Below, one piece after another: positions 1 through 7,316 of a stretch of DNA of 7,493 nt. Numbering within the stretch: position 1 is the stretch's first letter; every line of letters starts with the position of its first letter. Below the pieces are notes generated by a model that had not been told where the DNA came from, searched no databases, and was given only the letters and a program-made list of their open reading frames with translations. This DNA comes from UBA7985 sp002711265 (GTDB taxonomy: Bacteria > Pseudomonadota > Alphaproteobacteria > UBA7985): the NCBI GenBank assembly GCA_965660945.1, contig CBFIBS010000032.1, forward strand, positions 1 to 7,493, in the 5' to 3' direction. The position numbers and the translations under genes are program-made.

Positions 1-1021
1 AGGCGGCTTCTTCTTCATAGTTCGGGGCGTGGTCGAAACCCAGATCAGCCGGATCCACCGTGCCCGAGCGCTCCTGCCGCGGGGTTTTGCCGAAAAAGTC
101 GCGGTAGCACTTGGAAAAGTGCGAGGCCGAGACAAATCCGCAGGCCAGCGCCACGTCGATCACGGGCATCGGCGTCTGCAGCAGCAGCAGCCGCGACTTG
201 TTGAGCCGCAGCTCGAGGTAGTAGCGCGCCGGCGAGCGGTTCATGTACTTGCGGAACAGCCGCTCCAGCTGGCGTGTCGACAGCGAGGCCATATCGGCCA
301 GCTCGCCGCGGGTCAGCGGCTCTTCGAGATTTTCTTCCATCGCTTTGATGGCCGCCAGCAGCTTGGGGTGGCGCACGCCCAGACGCGCGGGCAGGGCCAC
401 ACGCTGCTGATCACGGTGGTCGCGGATCCGCTCGTGGAGCAGCTGGTCAGCGACCGCCGCCGCCAGTTCGTGCCCGTGCTGGATCGAGACCAGATTGAGC
501 ATCAGGTCCAGCGCTGCTGTTCCGCCCGAGCAAGAGTAGCGCTTGCGGTCGATCTCGAAGACCTCGGTGGTCACTTCGATATCCGGGAACAGCTCTGTAA
601 ACGCCGCCAGGTTCTCCCAGTGGATGGTGCAGGTATGGCCGTCCAGAAGGCCCGACTTGGCGAGGATAAAGGCGCCGGTGCAGATCGCGCCGATTTCCAG
701 CCCCTTGGACGCCGCCCGCCGCAGGAAGGGGATGATCAGCGCCGTATCCACCCGGTGCACGTCGAGGCCGGAGCAGATCGTCACAGACACGCATTCCATG
801 GCCGTATCAAGGCCGCCATCTACGGGGACCCGGATGCCGTTCGAGCAGGTCACTGCCTCACCCGTGTCCGAGACCAGAACCCATTCATAGAGCGTCTTGT
901 CGCTCAGCCGGTTGGCCATGCGTAGGGTCTCAATGGCGCTCGCAAAAGCCATCATTGAGAACTGATCTGTCAGGATGAAACCCAGGCGTTGCGGGAATTC
1001 ACTGGGGCGGGAACCAAACAT
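1..1021 (-). CDS. GbdR-like GlxA/AraC-family transcriptional regulator (3' end cut by window edge)
   Basis: Reading the minus strand from an ATG at 1021-1019 gives 340 codons without a stop, running off the left edge. Residues about 11-185 form a DJ-1/PfpI (class I glutamine amidotransferase-like) sensor domain, with the nucleophile-elbow motif GAICTG (Cys114) and a TIHWE motif (His134). Residues about 220-316 form the AraC/XylS DNA-binding domain. Its first helix-turn-helix is near 238-260 (RGELADMASLSTRQLERLF) and its second near 286-309, including ACGFVSASHFSKCYRDFFG. This architecture and wording resemble GbdR, which in Pseudomonas senses glycine betaine or dimethylglycine and activates demethylation genes including sarcosine oxidase. 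SouR, a related sarcosine-responsive regulator, is the main alternative. The divergent position next to soxBDAG supports this role. An acidic tail follows the DNA-binding domain. The start is chosen because no in-frame start is seen just upstream; its ribosome binding site is weak, and Met23 is a possible alternative. Confidence 0.9.
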   Translation of the reverse strand, partial: MFGSRPSEFPQRLGFILTDQFSMMAFASAIETLRMANRLSDKTLYEWVLVSDTGEAVTCSNGIRVPVDGGLDTAMECVSVTICSGLDVHRVDTALIIPFLRRAASKGLEIGAICTGAFILAKSGLLDGHTCTIHWENLAAFTELFPDIEVTTEVFEIDRKRYSCSGGTAALDLMLNLVSIQHGHELAAAVADQLLHERIRDHRDQQRVALPARLGVRHPKLLAAIKAMEENLEEPLTRGELADMASLSTRQLERLFRKYMNRSPARYYLELRLNKSRLLLLQTPMPVIDVALACGFVSASHFSKCYRDFFGKTPRQERSGTVDPADLGFDHAPNYEEEAA

Positions 1022-1066
1022 AGGGGCTACACACTCGGGGTCGGCGCAATAAAGACAAAGCGTGAC

Positions 1067-1123
1067 GAATCTCAGCGATTCTGCTTGAGCTTTGCGTCGA
1101 ATCAAATCCTCGCGCAAGCTCAA
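1067..1123. promoter_or_regulatory. Candidate operator: nested inverted repeats upstream of the regulator gene
   Basis: TTGAGCTTTGCG (1085-1096) faces CGCAAGCTCAA (1113-1123), complementary over 11 positions with one extra T in the left arm. Just to its left, GAATC (1067-1071) faces GATTC (1077-1081), and a third GAATC lies at 1099-1103. The block sits about 46-102 bases upstream of the regulator start codon and 450-500 bases upstream of soxB. That position would suit autoregulation or regulator binding. The arms could also form an RNA hairpin. The assignment as an operator is inference from symmetry and position only. Confidence 0.35.
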
Positions 1124-1476
1124 AATATATGCCGCAACAAGATAGCCGCTCAACGGCTGGCGTGTGGGGCTGCAGGGGCATTCCACTGCGGCGTCTGCGC
1201 TGGCATTTCACACTTTCCAAAGCGGTGCCTCTCCGGCAGCCCCTGTGATGCCTCAGTCGACGCCTTGGCCGATGCCTGTGCAGACGCCGGCATACCCCCT
1301 CAAAGAGAAAGAGAAGCTTAACGCCCGGGGCGAGCGCGACTACCCAGACGCCCGAGACGCCCGAGCAGGCCCCGCCGCATGGGTCCGGCTGCACAGGCCC
1401 TGCCGCAGGGTCCCACCATTCTGCCCTGCTTCTCAGGTGCGACACCTTTGCGGGGTTGAGGCGCGCGCAGGCATGT

Positions 1477-1531
1477 TTGCGACGCCTTCCAGCGGTTGTA
1501 GTATGGGCTTTGCGCGCAAGTGATTGCGCAA
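1477..1531 (+). promoter_or_regulatory. Candidate soxB promoter/operator with two tandem palindromes
   Basis: Two perfect palindromes follow each other: TTGCGCGCAA (1510-1519) and TTGCGCAA (1524-1531), separated by GTGA. The TTGCGC units repeat at a 14-base step. They end about 41 bases before the soxB start codon. A weak sigma-70-like pair, TTGCGA (1477-1482) and TAGTAT (1499-1504) with a 16-base spacer, each matching 4 of 6 consensus bases, would place the transcription start at the first palindrome. The palindromes are seen directly. The promoter and any regulator binding are inference. Confidence 0.3.
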
Positions 1532-1572
1532 TCCTGAATTCACTGCCTCACAGTCACCCCCGGGAAGCCTCG

Positions 1573-2844
1573 ATGGTCGATCAACCCGCAAAGAAACAAC
1601 GCTTCAACGCGCTGGCCCTGGTCCGCAATGCCTTCTCCTGGCACCAGAACTGGGAGCAGCAGTGGCGCAGCCCTGAACCGCTCGACGCCTACGAGGTCAT
1701 TATCGTCGGCGGCGGCGGCCACGGTCTGGCCACGGCCTACTATCTGGCCAAGGAGCACGGCATCACCAACATCGCCGTACTCGAGAAAGGCTGGATCGGC
1801 GGCGGCAACACTGGGCGCAATACCACCATCGTTCGCTCCAACTACCTGTGGGACCAGTCAGCGGCGATCTACGAACACTCCATGAAGCTGTGGGAAGGCC
1901 TGACCGAGGACCTGAACTACAACGTCATGTTCAGCCAACGCGGGGTCATGAACCTCGCCCACAACATCACCGACGTGCGCGACACCCAGCGGCGGGTGCA
2001 CGCCAACAGGCTCAACGGTATCGATTCCATCTATCTCGACGCCGCAGGTGTGAAGAAAAAGGTACCGGGCATCGACCTGCGCGGGGGTGGACGCTATCCC
2101 GTGCTGGGTGCCTCGTTCCAGCCCCGCGGTGGGACCGCCCGCCACGACGCCGTCGCCTGGGGCTACGCCCGCAAGTGCGATGAGATGGGCGTGCACATCA
2201 TCCAGAACTGCCGCGTCACTGGCTTTGATATCGAAGGCGGCGTGGTCCGGGGCGTGCAGACCACCAAGGGGCCGATCAAGGCCAAGAAGGTCGGGCTGGT
2301 CCCGGCCGGACATTCCTCGGTGCTGGCGTCGATGGCCGGCTTCCACCTGCCGGTGGAGAGCCACCCGCTGCAGGCGCTGGTCTCTGAACCGATCAAGCCG
2401 ACAATCCACACCGTGGTGATGTCGAATGCCGTCCACGCCTATATCTCCCAGTCCGACAAGGGTGAACTGGTGATCGGCGCGGGCGTGGATCAGTACATTT
2501 CCTACGGGCAGCGCGGCTCCCAGCAGCTGGCCGAAGAGACCCTGGTGGCGATCTGCGAGCTGTTCCCGCAGTACAAGCGGATGAAGATGCTGCGCCAGTG
2601 GGGCGGTATCGTCGACGTCTGTCCGGACGCGAGCCCAATCCTGACTTCGACACCGGTGGGCAACATGTACCTCAACTGCGGCTGGGGTACGGGCGGGTTC
2701 AAGGCGACCCCGGGTTCGGGCCACGCCTTCGCTGCGCACATCGCCCGCGGCGAGCCGACCGAGCTCACGGCGCCGTTTTCGCTGTCCCGGTTCGAGACCG
2801 GCTTCCTGATCGACGAGCACGGCGCCGCCGCCGTTGCCCACTAA
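1573..2844 (+). CDS. soxB: Sarcosine oxidase, beta subunit (heterotetrameric)
   Basis: This 423-residue subunit oxidises sarcosine and, in the known enzyme family, carries FAD and a covalently bound FMN. The FAD-binding Rossmann motif GGGGHG lies at residues 46-51 (VIIVGGGGHGLATAYYLAK), with the acidic strand end at Glu71 (VLEKGW). The family signature GRNTTIVRSNY is at 81-91. His191, in the ARHDAVAW motif, aligns with the histidine that carries FMN in the Corynebacterium enzyme. The C-terminal flavin-site motif NCGWGTGGFKATPGSGHA spans 368-385, and the protein ends in the typical DEHGAAAVAH. Length is close to the usual 405-420. The ATG at 1573 is chosen over the in-frame ATG at 1456 because GGGAAG lies 5 bases upstream and the extra 39 residues do not resemble the family. 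It is the first gene of the sox operon. Pro244 in the LVPAGHSSV motif is unusual compared with the alanine or glycine I expect there. Confidence 0.97.
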   Translation: MVDQPAKKQRFNALALVRNAFSWHQNWEQQWRSPEPLDAYEVIIVGGGGHGLATAYYLAKEHGITNIAVLEKGWIGGGNTGRNTTIVRSNYLWDQSAAIYEHSMKLWEGLTEDLNYNVMFSQRGVMNLAHNITDVRDTQRRVHANRLNGIDSIYLDAAGVKKKVPGIDLRGGGRYPVLGASFQPRGGTARHDAVAWGYARKCDEMGVHIIQNCRVTGFDIEGGVVRGVQTTKGPIKAKKVGLVPAGHSSVLASMAGFHLPVESHPLQALVSEPIKPTIHTVVMSNAVHAYISQSDKGELVIGAGVDQYISYGQRGSQQLAEETLVAICELFPQYKRMKMLRQWGGIVDVCPDASPILTSTPVGNMYLNCGWGTGGFKATPGSGHAFAAHIARGEPTELTAPFSLSRFETGFLIDEHGAAAVAH

Positions 2845-2859
2845 CCGAGAGACCACCCC

Positions 2860-3219
2860 ATGCTGCTGATCCGTTGCCCCTACTGCGAGCAGGACCGCCC
2901 CGAGGTCGAGTTCTCCTACGCCCATCAGGCCCACAAGCCCCGGCCAGAAGCCGCTGACGGCGATCTGGACGACCACAACTGGGCGCGCTGGGTCTATTTC
3001 CAGAAGAACATCAAAGGCGTGGCACAGGAACGCTGGAACCACGCCGCCGGCTGCCGCAAATTCTTCAACGCGGTCCGCGACACGGTCTCCTCGGAGATCC
3101 TTGCCACCTATCGGTCCGGTGAGACCCCACCGGTCGAGGAGAGCCGGGTCGAGGGCGAAGAGGTGTCATTCGACTACGAGCGTAGCGCACAAAGTCAGCC
3201 TGCGGAGGGCGGCCAATGA
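2860..3219 (+). CDS. soxD: Sarcosine oxidase, delta subunit (zinc-binding)
   Basis: This small subunit of 119 residues is the zinc-binding structural part of the heterotetrameric enzyme. The expected ligands are all present: Cys6 and Cys9 in the N-terminal CPYC motif, and His61 and Cys65 in WNHAAGCRKFF. The central segment DDHNWARWVYFQKNIKG (37-53) is a family hallmark. The last roughly 35 residues are acidic and polar, a longer tail than in the roughly 100-residue Gram-positive homologue. The start lies 15 bases after the soxB stop, with a weak GAGAG (2847-2851) 8 bases before the ATG. Its stop overlaps the soxA start in an ATGA arrangement, which suggests coupled translation. Confidence 0.96.
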   Translation: MLLIRCPYCEQDRPEVEFSYAHQAHKPRPEAADGDLDDHNWARWVYFQKNIKGVAQERWNHAAGCRKFFNAVRDTVSSEILATYRSGETPPVEESRVEGEEVSFDYERSAQSQPAEGGQ

Positions 3220-6200
3220 GCCAGAAATTCCGCCAGCCCGAGGGCGGCCGCATCAATCGCGGCGAGCCGCTGAGCTTCACTTTTGACGGCCAGACCTACG
3301 AGGGCTACCGCGGCGATACCGTGGCCTCCGCGCTGCTGGCCAACGGCGTGCACCTGGTTGGCCGCTCCTTCAAGTATCACCGCCCGCGCGGGATTGTGTC
3401 TGCAGGCGTCGAAGAGCCCAATGCGCTCATCGACTGTAACGTCACCGACGCCGAAAAGGGCACGCGCGAGGCCAACAACCGCGCAACCGTGACTGAACTG
3501 CGCCAGGGCCTGACCACCAAGTCAGTCAACGCCTTCCCTTCGCTGAGCTTCGACCTGGGTGCGGTCAACACCCTGCTGGCGCGGTTCTTCCCGGCGGGCT
3601 TCTACTACAAGACCTTCCTCGTGAGCACCCGGCTCTGGCACGGTCTGTTCGAGCCGATCATCCGCCGGGCTGCCGGGCTCGGGGTCAGCGACGAAAGCCC
3701 CGACATCAGCCGCTACGATTCCCACTATCAGCACGCCGATATCGTCATTGTCGGCGCGGGTCCGACCGGCCTGCAGGCGGCCCGCACGGCCGCCCAGTCC
3801 GGCGCGCGGGTGATCCTGGTCGAACAGGACAGCCTGTGCGGTGGTTCGCTGCTGCGCGACCCGGTGACCATCGACGGCAAGGACGCCGATGCTTGGATCG
3901 CCGGCGTCGAGGCTGAACTCGCCGCCATGCCCAACGTCCGGGTCATGACCCGGACCACGCTGTCGGGTATTTTCGACCATAACATGCTGACCGCGCTCGA
4001 GCGGGTGACCGACCACCTCGACCCCGGTCAGGCAGGGCTGCACACCCCTCGCATGCGCTGGCACCGGATCCGGGCGCGCCAGGTGGTGCTGGCCACCGGT
4101 GCCTTCGAGCGGCCACTGGTGTTTCGCAACAACGACCTGCCAGGGATTATGTTTGCCGGCGCGGTCGAGACCTATCTGCAGCGCTACGGCGTCCGCGCCG
4201 GTGAGCGTGGGGTGTTTGTGGTCAACAACGACATGGCGCTGTCGGCCGCCATCAAGGCCCACCAAGCCGGCATCGACGTGACCGTGGTCGACGTCCGTGA
4301 CGGGGGCAGGGAACGCGGGCAGGCCGAGGGCCCCAATGCCCGCAGCCTGCGCGATTTGGGCGTGCCGATCTACGGCGCTCACACGGTGATTGCCGCCCAC
4401 GGCGCGCGCCGGGTCTCGGGCGTTGAAATCGCGCCCATGAACCGCGACGGCACGCTGATCAACGGCGAAGCCCGGGTGCTGGCCTGCGATTTTCTCGCGA
4501 CCTCGGGGGGGTACAACCCGATCGTGCACCTGCACTGCCAGTCCGGCGCCAAGCTCGATTTCGACGCAGAAACCGCGTGCTTCGTGCCGGGTCCGCCGAA
4601 CCCGACCACGCCGAGCCTGTCAGCCGGTGCCTGCCGTGGTGTCTTCGGCCTCAACCAGGCGCTGACCGATGGCGCCGAGGCCGCATCCGCGGCGCTGCAG
4701 GCCATCGGCCATGGGACCGACAGCGCAGCGGCGGCGCCGGTGGCGAAGTCTGCTGACGCCCACGACGGCGACCTGCGCATCCGCCACCTGTGGCTGCTGC
4801 CTTCGGACAAGTCGACCAGCAAGGGCGGCAAGTTCTGGGTCGACTTCCAGAACGACGTCACCGCCGCCGACCTCGAGCTTGCGGTGCGTGAGAACTTCCG
4901 TTCGGTCGAGCACATCAAGCGCTACACCACGCTCGGTATGGCCACTGATCAGGGCAAGACCTCGAACATCAACGCGCTCGGGATCCTGTCCGACGTGCTG
5001 GGCGTGACCATCCCCGAGATCGGCACCACCACGTTCCGCCCGCCCTACACCCCGACGACCTTCGGCGCGATTGCCGGACGGGAACCGGGGGACTTCCTCG
5101 ACGTCGCGCGCGTCACCCCCATGCACGACTGGCACGAGGCCAACGGCGCCCTGTTCGAGGACGTGGGCCAGTGGAAGCGCGCCTGGTACTACCCCCAACC
5201 CGGCGAAGACATGCACGCGGCTGTTGACCGCGAATGCCGCGCGGTGCGCGAAGGCGTGGGCGTGCTCGACGCCTCGACGCTGGGCAAGATCATCGTCAAG
5301 GGGCCGGATGCGGCTGAGTTCCTCAACCGCGTCTACACCAACAAGTGGATGAAGCTGGCCGTGGGCCGCTGTCGCTACGGGCTGATGCTCGGTGAAGACG
5401 GGATGATCATGGACGATGGTGTGTCCTCGCGGTTGGGCGAAGACGAGTTCCTGATGACCACGACCACCGGCGGGGCGGCCGGGGTGCTGAACCATCTGGA
5501 AGACTATCTGCAGACCGAATGGACCGACCTCCGGGTGTACCTGACTTCGGTCACCGAGCAGTGGGCGGTGGCGTCGCTGAACGGGCCGCGAGCGCGGGAT
5601 CTGCTCGCCGAGCTCTGCCCTGATGCGGATCTGTCGCCCGAGGGCTTCAAGTTCATGTCGTGGCAGGATGCGACGGTCGCTGGGATCAAGGCGCGGATTT
5701 TCCGGATTTCCTTTACCGGCGATCTGGCCTTCGAGATCAACGTGCCCGCCGATCAGGGCATGGCGCTGTGGTCAGCGCTGATGAACGCGGGTTCGAAGTA
5801 CGGGATTACCCCCTACGGCACCGAAGCCATGCACGTGCTGCGCGCCGAGAAGGGCTTTATCATCGTCGGTCAGGACACCGATGGTTCGCTCAACCCCTAC
5901 GACATGGGCATGGGCTGGATCGTCGGCGAGGATAAGGGCGACTTTATCGGCAAGCGCTCGCTGACCCGCAAGGATATGGCCGACCCCCTGCGCAAGCAGT
6001 TCGTCGGTATCCTGACCGAAGATCCATCGGTGGTTTTGCCCGAGGGGGCGCAGCTGGTCTCGGCCGAGGATGCACCCGAGCAGGCCTTCCCTAAGGCGCC
6101 CGTGCCGATGCAGGGCCACGTGTCTTCGTCCTACTGGTCGTCGGCTGCGGGCCGTTCGATCGCCTTGGGCATCGTCAAGGGCGGTCTGGCGCGCAAGGGC

Positions 6201-6299
6201 GAGCGGCTGATCGTGCCGCTCGAGGATGGGCGCAACGTGCCGGTGGTGCTGGGCGACCCGATTTTCTTCGACACTCAGGGAGAGCGCCAACATGGTTGA
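3216..6299 (+). CDS. soxA: Sarcosine oxidase, alpha subunit (NAD+ and folate domains)
   Basis: This 1027-residue subunit binds NAD+ and holds the folate site where the one-carbon unit is taken up as 5,10-methylene-THF. Residues about 13-110 are a ferredoxin-like domain (RGDTVASALLANG, GRSFKYHRPRG) that lacks cluster-binding cysteines, as is normal for this subunit. Residues about 173-490 are the NAD+-binding oxidoreductase domain, with GAGPTG at 180-185, Glu203 ending the second strand, and ATGAFERPLVF at 293-303. An Ala-rich linker (about 499-515) leads to the conserved segment about 518-625, including TTTFRPPYTPTTFGAIAG. The GcvT-like aminomethyltransferase domain follows (about 635-920), with MDDGV (732-736), NGPRAR and FTGDLAFEINVP, then a C-terminal barrel to the end. 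Length is slightly above the usual 965-1005. GGAGGG (3204-3209) lies 6 bases before the ATG, which overlaps the soxD stop by 4 bases. Confidence 0.97.
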   Translation: MSQKFRQPEGGRINRGEPLSFTFDGQTYEGYRGDTVASALLANGVHLVGRSFKYHRPRGIVSAGVEEPNALIDCNVTDAEKGTREANNRATVTELRQGLTTKSVNAFPSLSFDLGAVNTLLARFFPAGFYYKTFLVSTRLWHGLFEPIIRRAAGLGVSDESPDISRYDSHYQHADIVIVGAGPTGLQAARTAAQSGARVILVEQDSLCGGSLLRDPVTIDGKDADAWIAGVEAELAAMPNVRVMTRTTLSGIFDHNMLTALERVTDHLDPGQAGLHTPRMRWHRIRARQVVLATGAFERPLVFRNNDLPGIMFAGAVETYLQRYGVRAGERGVFVVNNDMALSAAIKAHQAGIDVTVVDVRDGGRERGQAEGPNARSLRDLGVPIYGAHTVIAAHGARRVSGVEIAPMNRDGTLINGEARVLACDFLATSGGYNPIVHLHCQSGAKLDFDAETACFVPGPPNPTTPSLSAGACRGVFGLNQALTDGAEAASAALQAIGHGTDSAAAAPVAKSADAHDGDLRIRHLWLLPSDKSTSKGGKFWVDFQNDVTAADLELAVRENFRSVEHIKRYTTLGMATDQGKTSNINALGILSDVLGVTIPEIGTTTFRPPYTPTTFGAIAGREPGDFLDVARVTPMHDWHEANGALFEDVGQWKRAWYYPQPGEDMHAAVDRECRAVREGVGVLDASTLGKIIVKGPDAAEFLNRVYTNKWMKLAVGRCRYGLMLGEDGMIMDDGVSSRLGEDEFLMTTTTGGAAGVLNHLEDYLQTEWTDLRVYLTSVTEQWAVASLNGPRARDLLAELCPDADLSPEGFKFMSWQDATVAGIKARIFRISFTGDLAFEINVPADQGMALWSALMNAGSKYGITPYGTEAMHVLRAEKGFIIVGQDTDGSLNPYDMGMGWIVGEDKGDFIGKRSLTRKDMADPLRKQFVGILTEDPSVVLPEGAQLVSAEDAPEQAFPKAPVPMQGHVSSSYWSSAAGRSIALGIVKGGLARKGERLIVPLEDGRNVPVVLGDPIFFDTQGERQHG

Positions 6300-6939
6300 G
6301 TTGTCCTATCGTCCGTTGAGCAAGCTGGCGCTGGCCTCGCGGTCCAGCGGCGCCCGGGCAGAGGCGCCTGTGCACCTGTGGGAGCTGCCCCGGCGCACCA
6401 TGGTCACGTTGCGGCTTGATCCCCGTGACACAGGGCTGGTGGAGCGCGCGGAGACGGCGCTGGGGCTGGCGTTGCCGCGGCAACCCAACACGCTGACTAC
6501 CGACGCCAAAGACGGCTTTGTGATCTGGACCTCACCGGATGAGTTCATGATCGATCTGCCCGGTGATCCTGTGGCGCATGGCGCAGCAGCCGATGGGGCC
6601 GCAGCCCGGATTGAGGCATTGTCCAAGGCGCTGGCGGCTGATTTTACATCGGTGGTCGAGGTTTCTGATCAGATGGCAGGGATCGGCCTGGGCGGGAGCC
6701 ACTGGCGCGAGGTCTGGTCCAAGGTCAGCGCGCTCGACCTGCACGAGAGCCAGTTTGCGCCGGGGGCCTGCGCTCAGACCCTTGCGGCCAAGTCGAACGT
6801 CCTGCTCTATGCGCCCGATCTGCGCAGTGACCGGGTGGGGCAGATCCGGCTCTATACCCGGCGCAGCTTTTCGCAATACTTGTTCCTGCGCCTTGAAGAT
6901 GCCGCGCAGGAGTATGGGCTGACCCTGCAGACCTACTGA
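6292..6939 (+). CDS. soxG: Sarcosine oxidase, gamma subunit
   Basis: This 215-residue subunit completes the heterotetramer. The family is distantly related to the GcvT/aminomethyltransferase fold and contacts the alpha subunit; no catalytic residues are assigned to it. Recognisable family features are the ALDLHESQFAPGACAQTLAAKSNVLLY stretch (cited in parts: ALDLHESQFAPG at 147-158 and CAQTLAAKSNVLL at 160-172) and the C-terminal LYTRRSFSQYLFLRL (187-201). The start at 6292 is preferred over an in-frame ATG at 6226 because GGGAGAG lies 7 bases upstream and because the upstream option would overlap soxA by 74 bases. The chosen start overlaps the soxA stop by 8 bases, consistent with translational coupling. 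As usual for SoxG, sequence conservation is lower than for the other subunits. Confidence 0.93.
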   Translation: MVELSYRPLSKLALASRSSGARAEAPVHLWELPRRTMVTLRLDPRDTGLVERAETALGLALPRQPNTLTTDAKDGFVIWTSPDEFMIDLPGDPVAHGAAADGAAARIEALSKALAADFTSVVEVSDQMAGIGLGGSHWREVWSKVSALDLHESQFAPGACAQTLAAKSNVLLYAPDLRSDRVGQIRLYTRRSFSQYLFLRLEDAAQEYGLTLQTY

Positions 6940-6969
6940 TTTCGCTGTTCAAAGACGGAGCGCTTTGCT

Positions 6970-6994
6970 AAGGGTAAAATCAACATTTTACCTT
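6970..6994. promoter_or_regulatory. AT-rich inverted repeat between soxG and the SCP2 gene
   Basis: AAGGGTAAAAT (6970-6980) and ATTTTACCTT (6985-6994) are complementary over 10 positions with one bulged G, around a CAAC loop. The gap of 78 bases is clearly more AT-rich than its surroundings. There is no T-run after the stem, so it is a poor intrinsic terminator. TAAAAT at 6975-6980 resembles a -10 box, but no good -35 partner is seen. It could be an operator or promoter for the SCP2 gene, or an mRNA-stabilising hairpin after soxG. Confidence 0.35.
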
Positions 6995-7017
6995 ACGATA
7001 GAGCAGGAGTCTGACCC

Positions 7018-7308
7018 ATGTCTGTTGATGCGATTGTTGAAAACCTCACTCAGGTTCTGAGCAGCGGGCCGGGCCTCGATGGTTCGCTGAAGATGAACTT
7101 CGGTGACGACGGTGTGGTGCGGATCGAAGGCAATGCGGTGACCACTGACGACACCGAGGCCGACGCTACCATCAACATCGATCTCGAAGACGCTTTGGCG
7201 ATGATGAACGGGGAGCTGAACCCGACCATGGCTTTCATGCAGGGAAAGCTCACGGTCGATGGCAACATGGGCATGGCGCTCAAGCTGGGTAATCTGCTCG
7301 AAGACTGA
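7018..7308 (+). CDS. SCP2 sterol-binding domain protein
   Basis: This 96-residue protein is a stand-alone sterol-carrier-protein-2 domain, a fold that binds fatty acyl chains or other hydrophobic ligands in a tunnel. The signature is clear: GVVRIEGNAV in the sheet, EADATINIDLEDALAMMNGELNP (given as EADATINIDLEDA 47-59 and MMNGELNP 62-69), then AFMQGKLTVDGNMGMALKL at 72-90. It has no signal peptide or membrane segment, so it is probably cytoplasmic. AGGAG (7005-7009) lies 8 bases before the ATG. It sits 78 bases after soxG on the same strand and may be read through from the sox operon or have its own promoter. Its ligand and any link to sarcosine metabolism are unknown. The length matches small bacterial SCP2 proteins. 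Confidence 0.88.
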   Translation: MSVDAIVENLTQVLSSGPGLDGSLKMNFGDDGVVRIEGNAVTTDDTEADATINIDLEDALAMMNGELNPTMAFMQGKLTVDGNMGMALKLGNLLED

Positions 7309-7316
7309 TTACGAAG

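Larger units (their letters stand above)
1022..1572. promoter_or_regulatory. Divergent regulator/soxB intergenic region
   Basis: This stretch of 551 bases separates the divergent regulator and soxB starts. Open frames cross it on both strands, but their translations are low-complexity, rich in Arg, Pro, Ala and Cys, and match no family I recognise, so I treat it as noncoding. It should hold the promoters of both transcription units. The inverted repeats near each end are listed separately. The middle (about 1140-1450) holds only weak repeats: a 9-base tandem duplication of GACGCCCGA at 1347-1364 and a distant 8-base complementary pair, GGGGCTGC at 1166-1173 with GCAGCCCC at 1236-1243. No strong sigma-70 or sigma-54 promoter could be recognised by eye. 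Confidence 0.6.

Noticed and set aside
1158..1283. Sigma-54-like GG/GC pairs at 1158-1175 and 1266-1283
   Set aside because: In both cases the spacing between GG and GC is 11 rather than the required 10 bases.
999..1445. Long open frame on the minus strand in the intergenic region (148 codons), and overlapping plus-strand frames at 989-1321 and 1164-1523
   Set aside because: The translations are rich in Arg, Cys and Pro, have no recognisable domain, and overlap one another. High GC content makes long chance frames common.
1456..1572. Upstream in-frame start for soxB adding 39 residues
   Set aside because: The added residues do not resemble SoxB N-termini, and the ATG at 1573 has a plausible ribosome binding site. 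The candidate promoter and palindromes also lie inside this extension.
3228..3560. Possible [2Fe-2S] cluster in the N-terminal ferredoxin-like domain of SoxA
   Set aside because: The cluster-binding cysteines are absent; only one cysteine (residue 74) is present. This is the normal state for this subunit.
3522..4535. Long minus-strand frame opposite soxA (337 codons), and similar antisense frames opposite soxB and soxG
   Set aside because: They lie wholly opposite well-identified genes and have shadow-type composition rich in His, Arg, Gly and Val with no family resemblance.
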